Position numbers and translations under genes: made by a program. DNA of 64,000 bases from Geothrix oryzae (GTDB lineage Bacteria; Acidobacteriota; Holophagae; Holophagales; Holophagaceae), in contig NZ_AP027079.1 in the NCBI RefSeq assembly GCF_030295385.1, positions 248,001 to 312,000 of the forward strand, written 5' to 3'. Under the pieces are notes generated by a model. It did no database searches. It was not told where the DNA came from and worked only from the letters and a program-made list of their open reading frames with translations. This document shows, piece after piece, positions 51,090-58,640 of the stretch. Position 1 is the stretch's first letter. Each line of letters begins with the position of its first letter.

Positions 51090-52270
51090 GAGCCCTCCCA
51101 GCGCGCCAGCAGGAGGCTCACATTGTTGCCCCCGAAGGCGAAGGCATTCACCAGGGCGGCGCGGATCCGCCGTTCCTTCGCCGACAGCGGGGTGCAGTCC
51201 AGATCGCAGGCGGGATCGGGGTCGTCCAGGCGCAGGGTGGGGCTCACCACCTGGTCCCGCAGGGCCAGGATGGCAGTGCCGGCTCCGAAGGCCCCGGCCG
51301 CGCCCAGGGTGTGGCCGAACTGGCTCTTGGTGCTGGTGACCGAGACCGCCTCGGCCGCCGCGCCCAGGGCCCGGCGGATGGCCCGGCACTCGGCTCCGTC
51401 GTTGGCGGGGGTGGCGGTGCCGTGGGCCGAGACGAGATCCACGCCCGAAGGCTCGAGACCGCCCACGCGGAGGGCCATGGCGAGGGCCCGGGCGGCGCCC
51501 TCGCCTTCGGGGTGCGGCGCCGTGGGATGGTGGGCGTCCATGCTGGCGCCGTAGCCCAGCACCTCGGCGTAGATCGTCGCCCCGCGGGCCTTGGCGCGGT
51601 CCAGGGGCTCGAGGAGGATTTGCACGGCGCCCTCGCCCAGGTTCAGGCCCGCCCGGTCCCGGCTGAAGGGGCGGCACTTGCGGGCATCCACGGCCTTGAG
51701 GCTGGAGAAGCCGGCGTAGGTGGTGCGGCAGAGGCTTTCGGCGCCGCCGGCGAGGGCCAGGTCCAGCTCGCCTGCGGCGAGGCGCTCCCAGGCCTGACCC
51801 AGGGCCAGCAGGCTGGAGGAGCAGGCGTTCATGATGGTGCCCCGGGGCCCGGTGGCCCCCAGCCGGTTGGCCAGGGCATCGGTGACGGTGCAGGGGCTCT
51901 GGTAGGCGGGCCCCGTCGCCTGGCCGCGCCGGCCGGCGAGGCGGTCTTCCAGGTAGGCCTCCGCGATCGGCAATCCGCTGGTACCGGCGCCCTGGAAGAC
52001 GCCGATCCGGGCGGGGTCGCCATCCGGCCGCAAGCCGTCCAGGGCCTCGTCCAGGGCCCGCAGGGCCATGCGGTCGCACAGGGTCTGATGCCGGGCGGGC
52101 TCCAGGGCCACCTGGCCGGCGATCTGGGCGGGCTCGGCGGGGAGGTCCAGCCGCGTGAGGCGGTCCAGGCCGTCTCGTCCCGCGAGCATGGCGGACCAGG
52201 TGCCCTCCCGATCCAGGGCCAGGGAGGAGACGATGCCGAGGCCCGTGACGACGACGCGGGAGCCGGTCAT
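51086..52270 (-). CDS. Beta-ketoacyl-ACP synthase (FabF/KAS II type)
   Basis: A 394-residue condensing enzyme with an intact catalytic triad: Cys150 (NACSSS), His in SAHGTATPANDGAE (about 300) and Lys-His in KSQFGHTLGAAG (about 334-340). It extends an acyl chain on ACP with malonyl units. It lies between a FabZ-like dehydratase gene (4-bp overlap) and the Cys-less ketosynthase, as in aryl-polyene or type II polyketide sets. This organism presumably has another FabF for bulk fatty acids. Confidence 0.93.
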   Translation of the reverse strand: MTGSRVVVTGLGIVSSLALDREGTWSAMLAGRDGLDRLTRLDLPAEPAQIAGQVALEPARHQTLCDRMALRALDEALDGLRPDGDPARIGVFQGAGTSGLPIAEAYLEDRLAGRRGQATGPAYQSPCTVTDALANRLGATGPRGTIMNACSSSLLALGQAWERLAAGELDLALAGGAESLCRTTYAGFSSLKAVDARKCRPFSRDRAGLNLGEGAVQILLEPLDRAKARGATIYAEVLGYGASMDAHHPTAPHPEGEGAARALAMALRVGGLEPSGVDLVSAHGTATPANDGAECRAIRRALGAAAEAVSVTSTKSQFGHTLGAAGAFGAGTAILALRDQVVSPTLRLDDPDPACDLDCTPLSAKERRIRAALVNAFAFGGNNVSLLLARWEGS

Positions 52271-52710
52271 AGGCGCTTCACCAGCAGATGGGCGGTGCAG
52301 AGCTCCCGGCCCTCGCAGCTCACGGTGCCCTTGAGCTTCATCAGCCCGGCGAAGGCACCCTCGGGCGTCACTTCCAGGCGCAGCCGATCCCCCGGGAAGG
52401 CCGGGGTGCGGAAGCGGGCGTCCTGCACCCCGGCGAGGAAGATCGCCGCGCCATGCAGGGACTCGGCTTCCAGGAAACCCCCGGCCTGGGCCAGCATCTC
52501 CAGCAGCAGCACGCCGGGCACCAGGGGGCGCCCCTCGAAGTGGCCCTGGAGGTGGGGCTCGCCGTTGGTGACGAGTTTTTCCGCCACCACGCGCACGCCG
52601 GGCTCCCGCTCCAGGATCCGGTCCACCAGGAGGAAGGGATAACGATGCGGCAGGTGGGCCGGGATGTCGGTCGGGACGATGACCGGGACAGGGGCCGGGG
52701 CAGGGGTCAT
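52267..52710 (-). CDS. FabZ-like 3-hydroxyacyl-ACP dehydratase
   Basis: A 147-residue hot-dog-fold protein. LPHRYPFLLVDRI carries the catalytic His (about 20) and GHFEGRPLVPGVLLLEMLAQAGG the catalytic Glu, as in FabZ. It dehydrates 3-hydroxyacyl-ACP to the 2-enoyl form. A short Pro/Val-rich extension precedes the domain. It lies 8 bp downstream of the ACP gene and overlaps the ketosynthase. No ketoreductase or enoyl reductase is in the cassette. Confidence 0.92.
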   Translation of the reverse strand: MTPAPAPVPVIVPTDIPAHLPHRYPFLLVDRILEREPGVRVVAEKLVTNGEPHLQGHFEGRPLVPGVLLLEMLAQAGGFLEAESLHGAAIFLAGVQDARFRTPAFPGDRLRLEVTPEGAFAGLMKLKGTVSCEGRELCTAHLLVKRL

Positions 52711-52718
52711 GGGGGGCT

Positions 52719-52976
52719 TCAGGCCTTGGTGTGCTCGGCGATGAAATCGGTCAGGGCCTGGACGGATTTGAAGGCCTTCATGCCCGCGGCTTCGTCCTCG
52801 ATCTTCACCCCGAACACCTGCTCGATGCCCAGCACCAGCTCCAGGGCATCGATGGAATCGAGCCCCAGCCCCTCGCCGAAGAGGGGGGCCTGGTCCTCGA
52901 TCTGATCTGGCGTCATCCCCTCCAGCTTCAATCGCTCGATGATCATCTCTTTGACGCGCAGCTTGAGGTCGCTCAT
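52719..52976 (-). CDS. Acyl carrier protein
   Basis: An 85-residue acidic four-helix carrier. Ser41 in GLDSIDALEL is the phosphopantetheine site. It is longer and more diverged at both ends than the housekeeping AcpP, fitting a dedicated carrier for the adjacent dehydratase and ketosynthase pair. It is the first gene of the minus-strand cassette and is divergent from nuoA by 139 bp. Confidence 0.95.
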   Translation of the reverse strand: MSDLKLRVKEMIIERLKLEGMTPDQIEDQAPLFGEGLGLDSIDALELVLGIEQVFGVKIEDEAAGMKAFKSVQALTDFIAEHTKA

Positions 52977-53115
52977 GACAATCCCGGCAGAAGGGTGGAA
53001 AGGCCGATTCTATCCCTAACGGGAGGCCCCGGTGGGGTTGTGATATTGGCACGGTTTCCGGATCCGCAAAGAGCGCTAAGCTGGATCCTCGCGGAACCCT
53101 CCGCCCGAGAGCGCC

Positions 53116-53496
53116 ATGGCCCATCCCGCATCGCCCTTCCTGCCGGTCCTGATCCTGCTGCTGGTCGCCGCCGTGGCGGCCATCGCCATCCTCTTCCTGT
53201 CGGGCAAGGTGCTGAGCCTGCTCAAGCCCGCCAACGCGCAGGAGGCCAAGCTCCGGCCCTACGAGTGTGGCGTGCCGCCCCTGCAGCAGGGCGCCCGGCA
53301 CAAGTACTCCGTGAAGTTCTACCTCACGGCCATGCTCTTCATCCTGTTCGATGTGGAAGCGGCGTTCCTGCTGCCCTGGGCCGTGAACTTCAAGCATGCC
53401 CTGTGGACCTTCGGAGCCATGTTGAGCTTCATGGCCACCCTGCTGGTGGGCTTCATCTACGCCTGGGGCAAGGGCGCCTTCGAGTGGGAGCGCTGA
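53116..53496 (+). CDS. nuoA: NADH-quinone oxidoreductase subunit A
   Basis: A 126-residue membrane subunit of complex I with three helices. The loop with YECGVPPLQQGARHKYSVKFY (about 50-70) and FILFDVEAAFLLPWA are typical. It is first of nuoABCD. A TAAGCT box at 53077-53082 could be the -10; the Shine-Dalgarno is weak. Confidence 0.96.
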   Translation: MAHPASPFLPVLILLLVAAVAAIAILFLSGKVLSLLKPANAQEAKLRPYECGVPPLQQGARHKYSVKFYLTAMLFILFDVEAAFLLPWAVNFKHALWTFGAMLSFMATLLVGFIYAWGKGAFEWER

Positions 53497-53498
53497 CG

Positions 53499-54107
53499 AT
53501 GGCCGAGATGAACATCAACGACGCCGTGCTGACCACCCGCCTGGATGCGGTGGTGAACTGGGGTCGCAAGAACAGCCTCTGGCCCCTGCCCTTCGGGACC
53601 GCCTGCTGCGCCATCGAGTTCATGAGCATGCAGGCGTCCAAGTACGACATGAGCCGCTTCGGCGCCGAGGCCATGCGCTTCAGCCCCCGCCAGAGCGACA
53701 TGCTGATGATCCTGGGCACCGTCACCAACAAGCTGGCCCCGGTGCTGCGCACGATCTACGCCCAGATGGCCGAACCCAAATGGGTGATCTCGCTGGGCGT
53801 CTGCGCCTCGTCGGGCGGCATGTACCGCACCTACGCCACCCTCCAGGGCGTGGACCGGGTGATCCCCGTGGATGTCTATGTCCCCGGCTGCCCGCCCCGG
53901 CCCGAAAGCATGCTCTATGGCGTGATGAAGCTGCAGGAGAAGATCGAGAAGGAATCGCTCTCCATGCGCAAGGATCACATCGCCCGCTTCTATGAAAGCC
54001 TGGCCCGGCAGGACGCCCTCCAGGCCGAAAAGGGCCTCACGAGCCAGCAGACCATCCGCGAAATGCTGATGGACGCCGCGGACCGCGGCGCGGGCACGAT
54101 CTTCTAG
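53499..54107 (+). CDS. nuoB: NADH-quinone oxidoreductase subunit B
   Basis: A 202-residue peripheral subunit carrying the N2 [4Fe-4S] centre next to quinone. Ligands: the adjacent Cys pair in GTACCAIEFM (about 36-37), CASSGGMY and PGCPPRPES. ATG 53499 begins 2 bp after the nuoA stop; the frame upstream is not family-like. A C-terminal helical extension of about 40 residues is longer than in E. coli. Confidence 0.96.
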   Translation: MAEMNINDAVLTTRLDAVVNWGRKNSLWPLPFGTACCAIEFMSMQASKYDMSRFGAEAMRFSPRQSDMLMILGTVTNKLAPVLRTIYAQMAEPKWVISLGVCASSGGMYRTYATLQGVDRVIPVDVYVPGCPPRPESMLYGVMKLQEKIEKESLSMRKDHIARFYESLARQDALQAEKGLTSQQTIREMLMDAADRGAGTIF

Positions 54108-54119
54108 GCGGGGCGGACC

Positions 54120-54623
54120 ATGATCATCGAGCACATCGACGCACAGCTGCCGGGTACCGTCACGGACCGTCACGCCTTCCGGGGCGACCAGACCATCGTG
54201 GTGGCGAAGGAGAGCCTCCTGGCCCTGGTGGAGCTGCTCCACCGCGAGGGTTTCCAGCTGCTGGTGGACATCACGGCCGTGGACTGGCCGGAGCGGGCCG
54301 AAGCCCAGGGGCTGGCGCGCTTCGATGTGGTCTACCACTGGCTCAACCTGGCCAGCCAGGAGCGCCTCCGGGTGAAGGTGCCCGTGGCCGACGGCGAGAC
54401 CGTGCCCAGCCTGACCGGCCGCTTCAAGACCGCCGACTGGTTCGAGCGCGAGATCTTCGACCTCTTCGGCATCGGCTTCGAGGGGCACCCCAACCTGAAG
54501 CGCCTGCTCACCTGGGACGACTTCCCGGGCCACGCCCTGCGCAAGGACTTCCCGCTGGATGGCGGGGACCCCTTCTGCATGGAAGGCTGCACGGCTCCCT
54601 ACAACAACGGCGAACGGGCCTGA
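54120..54623 (+). CDS. nuoC: NADH-quinone oxidoreductase subunit C
   Basis: A 167-residue 30-kDa-type subunit. ADWFEREIFDLFGIGFEGHPNLKRLL (about 100-125) is the family signature, followed by DDFPGHALRKDFPL. NuoC is separate from NuoD, not fused as in E. coli. It lies 12 bp after nuoB and 10 bp before nuoD. Confidence 0.96.
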   Translation: MIIEHIDAQLPGTVTDRHAFRGDQTIVVAKESLLALVELLHREGFQLLVDITAVDWPERAEAQGLARFDVVYHWLNLASQERLRVKVPVADGETVPSLTGRFKTADWFEREIFDLFGIGFEGHPNLKRLLTWDDFPGHALRKDFPLDGGDPFCMEGCTAPYNNGERA

Positions 54624-54633
54624 GGACACGACC

Positions 54634-55833
54634 ATGGAATCCATCGCCATGACCCGGCAGCAGCTCGACGGCGATCACATGATCGTCAACCTGGGGCCGT
54701 CGCACCCCACGACCCACGGCACCCTGCGCATCATCCTCGAACTCGAGGGCGAGACCATCCTCAAGGCCACCCCGGAGATCGGATATCTCCACCGCGGCGT
54801 GGAGAAGCTGGGCGAGAACCTGAGCTACCAGCAGTTCATCCCGCTCACGGACCGCCTGAACTACTGCAGCTCCATCATGAACAATGTGGGCTATGCCTGC
54901 GCCGTGGAGAAGCTGCTGGGCATCGAGATCCCCAAGCGGGCCCAGCAGATCCGGGTGCTGGTCTCCGAGCTGGCCCGCATCGCGGACCACATCGTCTGCG
55001 TGGGCGTCAACGCCGTGGACATCGGCGCCTTCACGGCCTTCCTCTACCTCTTCAAGCAGCGCGAGACGGTCTACGATCTCTTCGAGATGGCGGCCGGGCA
55101 GCGTCTCCACACCAGCTTCACCCGCATCGGCGGCCTCTTCCGGGACATCCCCGAGGCCTTCGTGCCCCTCACCGAGCGCTTCCTGGTGGAGTGCGAGGCG
55201 GCCGTGGACGAGTGCGAGCGGCTGCTCACCCACAACCCCATCTGGTACGACCGCACCAAGGGCATCGGCGCCATCAGCCCCGAGGACGCCGTGAACTGGG
55301 GCTACACCGGGCCCTGCCTCCGCGCGGCGGGCGTGCCGCAGGATCTCCGCAAGGCGCAGCCCTACCTGGGCTACGAGACCTACGACTTCGACATCCCCGT
55401 GGGTACCACCGGCGATGTGTTCGACCGCTACCTGGTCCGCATCGAGGAGATGCGCCAGAGCCTGCGCATCATCCGCCAGGTGCTGGACCGCCTCGAGCCC
55501 GGCCCGGTCAATGTGGACGATCCGAAGGTGGCCCTGCCGTCCAAGGAGAAGGTCTACACGCGGATGGAGAGCCTCATCCACCACTTCAAGCTGATCATGC
55601 ACGGCATGGAGATGCCGGTGGGCGAGATCTACAGCGCCACCGAAGCCGCCAACGGCGAACTGGGCTTCTACATCGTGAGCGACGGGGGCAAGAATCCCTA
55701 TCGCATCCGGGTCCGTCCCCCCTGCCTCCCCATCTTCAGCAGTTTCCACGACCAGGTGAAGGGCTGCCTGATCGCCGATGCCGTCGCCGTGCTCGGCGCG
55801 ATGAATATCATCGCGGGCGAGCTGGATCGCTGA
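54634..55833 (+). CDS. nuoD: NADH-quinone oxidoreductase subunit D
   Basis: A 399-residue 49-kDa-type subunit lining the quinone pocket. NLGPSHPTTHGTLR (about 19-32) holds the quinone-near His, and EIGYLHRGVEKLGEN follows; the C-terminus ends IIAGELDR as usual. ATG 54634 has GAGG at eight bases. The nuo cluster stops here; the next gene on this strand is a flagellin-like protein, and nuoEF follow only after marR and yceI. Confidence 0.97.
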   Translation: MESIAMTRQQLDGDHMIVNLGPSHPTTHGTLRIILELEGETILKATPEIGYLHRGVEKLGENLSYQQFIPLTDRLNYCSSIMNNVGYACAVEKLLGIEIPKRAQQIRVLVSELARIADHIVCVGVNAVDIGAFTAFLYLFKQRETVYDLFEMAAGQRLHTSFTRIGGLFRDIPEAFVPLTERFLVECEAAVDECERLLTHNPIWYDRTKGIGAISPEDAVNWGYTGPCLRAAGVPQDLRKAQPYLGYETYDFDIPVGTTGDVFDRYLVRIEEMRQSLRIIRQVLDRLEPGPVNVDDPKVALPSKEKVYTRMESLIHHFKLIMHGMEMPVGEIYSATEAANGELGFYIVSDGGKNPYRIRVRPPCLPIFSSFHDQVKGCLIADAVAVLGAMNIIAGELDR

Positions 55834-55849
55834 GGCGCCGAGGACGGCC

Positions 55850-55866
55850 ACCGGGCGAAGCCCGGT
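55850..55866 (+). terminator. Hairpin after nuoD
   Basis: ACCGGGC-GAA-GCCCGGT forms a 7-bp perfect stem shortly after the nuoD stop, followed by a pyrimidine-rich stretch. It may attenuate transcription into the flagellin-like gene. Confidence 0.35.
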
Positions 55867-55894
55867 TCCCGGCGTCTTCTCCTGAAAGGACCGC

Positions 55895-56719
55895 GTGAAG
55901 CGCACAGCCGTTCTGAAGAGCGTTTCCGCCAGGCACGCCTGCCATCAGATGCACCTCTCCGGTCCGATCCTCGAGCGGGCGTTGGAGCAGCTCACCGACG
56001 GCCAGTCAGGGGGAGCGACGGCCGGCGAGGCCGCGGACGCCGGTTTCGAGCAGCGCCTGCGGGCCGAGGTGAGGCTGGCTGCCCAGGGCCGCCGCCACGC
56101 CAGCGATGGGCTTTCGTACCTGCAGGTGGCCGCCGGGGGGATGCAGAAGATCACCGCCCTGTTGGCCCGCGCGGCCAAGCTCGCGGAGCAGGTTCCCGGC
56201 GGAGCGCCGGAACCAGGCTCAGCCGGGCCGATAGGAGCAGGCCAGGCCCCATCCGTCCTTGACGAGGAGTACCGGGACATCCTGACGCTCATTGACGAGA
56301 TCAATGCGAACACGCGGTTCAACGGCGAGGTGGTCTTCGGGTCGGAACTGGGCATTGTCATGGGTGATCACTTGCGGGTGACCGTGGCCGTGGGTCCGGT
56401 GGGTTCCCTCGATCTGATGGGGGAGCCGGGGACCGCCGCGGGGCCTGCCCCGGGTCTCGCCGCCATCCACAAGGGCCTGGAGATCCTTTCCGCGCAACGC
56501 AGCACCCTCGACGCGGGGCAGCGGCACCTGAGCGCGGTCTCCAATGCCCTGGGCATCCAGGCGGAAACCCTCGCGGCGGCCGCCCGCCCGATTCGCGATG
56601 CCGGCCTCGCCCAGGAGGTGGTGGCCCTCAATAAATTCCAGGTGCTGAACCAGTCCGGGCTCCAGTCCCTCCGCCAGGCCCATCCGGAGAACGGCTCGAT
56701 CCTGCGGCTTCTGCACTAG
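55895..56719 (+). CDS. Orphan flagellin-like protein
   Basis: A 274-residue protein with flagellin-like termini. The N-terminal part has ASDGLSYLQVAAGGMQKITALLARAAKLAEQ (about 69-100) and EINANTRFNGEVVFG (about 138-152). The C-terminal part has LSAQRSTLDAGQRHLSAVSNALG and a DAGLAQEVVALNKFQVLNQSG end (about 205-262). The variable middle is short, and extra residues precede the N-terminal helix. No flagellar genes are near. It starts at GTG with AAGGA four to five bases upstream and follows nuoD by 61 bp. Confidence 0.75.
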   Translation: MKRTAVLKSVSARHACHQMHLSGPILERALEQLTDGQSGGATAGEAADAGFEQRLRAEVRLAAQGRRHASDGLSYLQVAAGGMQKITALLARAAKLAEQVPGGAPEPGSAGPIGAGQAPSVLDEEYRDILTLIDEINANTRFNGEVVFGSELGIVMGDHLRVTVAVGPVGSLDLMGEPGTAAGPAPGLAAIHKGLEILSAQRSTLDAGQRHLSAVSNALGIQAETLAAAARPIRDAGLAQEVVALNKFQVLNQSGLQSLRQAHPENGSILRLLH

Positions 56720-56763
56720 GGGCTGGTTTCAGGTTTCGCGCCGCCCGCCGTTCGAGGAGGGGC

Positions 56764-57255
56764 CTACCTGCCGCCCAGGGCTTCCACCTGGGCGCGGTGG
56801 TCGTTCCGGAGGCGCTCCAGGAGCGAGAGCAGCTGGTCGCGCTCCTCGGGGGCCAGACAGCGGTCCACCTGCTGGCAGAGGGCCTGGTGCTGGGCGTGCA
56901 TCCGCGCCTCGAGCGCCAGGCCCTTGGGGGTGATCTGCACGCGGCTGCCCCGGCGGTCCGCCGGATTCTCGCAGCGCTTCACGAGGCCGCGGGCCTCGAG
57001 GCGGTTCACCAGGCGGGGCACATCGGCGAAGCGGTAGATCATCCGGCAGCGGAGCTCCTTCACCAGGTAGCCGTCCTTGGGCCCGCCCTTGAGGATGCGG
57101 AGGACATTGAACTGCTGGTCGGAGATGTCTTCCGGTTCGTAGAGGGCCTGGTCGAAGAGGCGGGCCACATACTCGCGGGTCAGGAGGATGGCCAGGGCCA
57201 CCTCGTGGCCCGGCTCGAGGGGTTTGGTGATCTGAAGTTCTTCGCGGATGTGCAT
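56764..57255 (-). CDS. MarR-family transcriptional regulator
   Basis: A 163-residue winged-helix regulator: DISDQQFNVLRILKGG, a recognition helix region RFADVPRLVNRLEARGLVKR (about 76-95), the wing CENPADRRGSRVQITPKG, and C-terminal dimer helices. ATG 57255 is preceded by AGGAG. It is divergent from yceI across a 112-bp AT-rich gap with symmetrical sites, so it probably regulates yceI and itself. Confidence 0.93.
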   Translation of the reverse strand: MHIREELQITKPLEPGHEVALAILLTREYVARLFDQALYEPEDISDQQFNVLRILKGGPKDGYLVKELRCRMIYRFADVPRLVNRLEARGLVKRCENPADRRGSRVQITPKGLALEARMHAQHQALCQQVDRCLAPEERDQLLSLLERLRNDHRAQVEALGGR

Positions 57256-57297
57256 GGTCCTGCTCCTGCGGATCCAGGGTGACATATTTTCAAATAA

Positions 57298-57351
57298 AGG
57301 TGTTGCAACTTCTTAAAAACGGCCTAGACTTGATTGCATGGTGAAACACCT
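57298..57351. promoter_or_regulatory. marR/yceI divergent promoter with paired half-sites
   Basis: TTGCAA (57303-57308) with TAGACT (57325-57330, 16-bp spacer) is a good yceI promoter; because TTGCAA is palindromic it can also act as -35 toward marR. AGGTGTT (57298-57304) and AACACCT (57345-57351) form an inverted pair flanking the promoter. Confidence 0.5.
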
Positions 57352-57367
57352 ATTCCCTGGAGGCTCC

Positions 57368-57961
57368 ATGCGCCACCCCTTCCGCGTCCTTCTTGCTTCC
57401 CTCGCCCTGGCGGCCCTGCCCGCCCTGGCCGGTGAGGACACCTACAAGATCGATCCCGTCCACAGCGAAGTGAGCTTCAAGGTGGGCCACCTGCTGGCCA
57501 AGGTGAGCGGCCGCTTCACGAAGTTCGAGGGGACCATCAAGGTGGACACCGCCGACATCAGCAAGTCCAGCGTGGAGGTCGTCATCGACGCCGCCAGCCT
57601 CACCACCGACAACGAGAGCCGGGACAAGCACCTGAAGTCCCCCGACTTCTTCGATGTGGCGAAGTACCCCACCGTCACCTTCAAGAGCACGGCCGTGAAG
57701 GAAGTGGCCAAGGGCAAGCTGGAGGTCACCGGTGACTTCACCCTGCACGGGGTCACCAAGCGCATCACCTTCCCCATCACCAATGCGGGGACGCAGCCCG
57801 GCATGGCGCCCGGCAGCGTGGTGGCCGGCTTCGTGGACGGCGCCCTCAGCCTCAACCGCAGCGAGTACGGCATTAAGTTCATGCCTGGCATCATCGGCGA
57901 CACCGTGGCCATCAGCCTGAACGCCGAAGCCGGCAAGGTCGCGCCCTCGGCGAAGAAGTAA
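57368..57961 (+). CDS. YceI-family periplasmic protein
   Basis: A 197-residue protein with a signal peptide (1-21) and the YceI lipocalin-like barrel: YKIDPVHSEVSFKVGHL, then FEGTIKVD, ESRDKHLKSPDFFDVAKYPTVTF and DFTLHGVTK. The family binds isoprenoid lipids such as quinone precursors, and is often stress-induced. ATG 57368 has GGAGG four bases upstream. It is controlled presumably by the divergent MarR protein. Confidence 0.93.
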   Translation: MRHPFRVLLASLALAALPALAGEDTYKIDPVHSEVSFKVGHLLAKVSGRFTKFEGTIKVDTADISKSSVEVVIDAASLTTDNESRDKHLKSPDFFDVAKYPTVTFKSTAVKEVAKGKLEVTGDFTLHGVTKRITFPITNAGTQPGMAPGSVVAGFVDGALSLNRSEYGIKFMPGIIGDTVAISLNAEAGKVAPSAKK

Positions 57962-57984
57962 GCCCCGAATCCCGGTTCGTGATG

Positions 57985-58013
57985 GGAGGCACCCGGTTTG
58001 ACCGGGTGCCTCC
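57985..58013 (+). terminator. Rho-independent terminator after yceI
   Basis: A 12-bp perfect stem (57985-57996 with 58002-58013), 5-nt loop, then TTTCCATTTC. It separates yceI from nuoEF. Confidence 0.75.
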
Positions 58014-58055
58014 TTTCCATTTCGAGCTAAACTGGCCGTTCATGCGAGCGCGCCC

Positions 58056-58631
58056 ATGAATCATCCTCTGCCTCCCGAGACCGCGAACGAGCCCATGGCC
58101 CCGGGCCTACGGCTGCCGGAATCCGAACGAAAGGAATTCAGCCCGGAGGCCCTGGCGGAGATCCAGGCCATCATGGCCAAGTTCCCCGACAAGCTCGCGG
58201 CCACGCTGCCCGCCCTGCACATCGCCCAGCGCGAGTTCGGCTTCGTGAGCCTCTCCGCCATGAAGGCCGTGGCCAAGGCCATTGGCATCCCCGAAGGCCA
58301 TGTCTTCGGCGTGGCCACCTTCTACACGATGTATCAGAAGGCTCCGGTCGGGAAATTCCATTTCTCGGTCTGCACCAACATCAGCTGCGCCCTGCGCGGC
58401 GCCGCCCAGCTGCTGGAGAAGGTCTGCGAGAAGACCGGCGTGCAGCCGGGGCAGGGCCCCAGCGCCGACGGGATGTGGAGCGTGGAGGAAGTGGAATGCC
58501 TCGCCGGCTGCGGCAGCGGCCCCTGCGTGCAGGTGAACCACGATGTCTACGACGAGTTCGTGGATGAGCAGAAGCTCATCGAGGTCATGGAAGCCTGCAA
58601 GCGCGGTGAATACCGCCCTTGGGCGCAGTAG
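58056..58631 (+). CDS. nuoE: NADH-quinone oxidoreductase subunit E
   Basis: A 191-residue 24-kDa-type subunit with the N1a [2Fe-2S] thioredoxin-like domain. Ligands are in VCTNISCALRGA (about 108-119) and ECLAGCGSGPCVQVN (about 148-162). A TAAACT box (58028-58033) between the yceI terminator and the start could be its -10. It lies 9 bp before nuoF. Confidence 0.95.
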   Translation: MNHPLPPETANEPMAPGLRLPESERKEFSPEALAEIQAIMAKFPDKLAATLPALHIAQREFGFVSLSAMKAVAKAIGIPEGHVFGVATFYTMYQKAPVGKFHFSVCTNISCALRGAAQLLEKVCEKTGVQPGQGPSADGMWSVEEVECLAGCGSGPCVQVNHDVYDEFVDEQKLIEVMEACKRGEYRPWAQ

Positions 58632-58640
58632 GGGGAAGCA

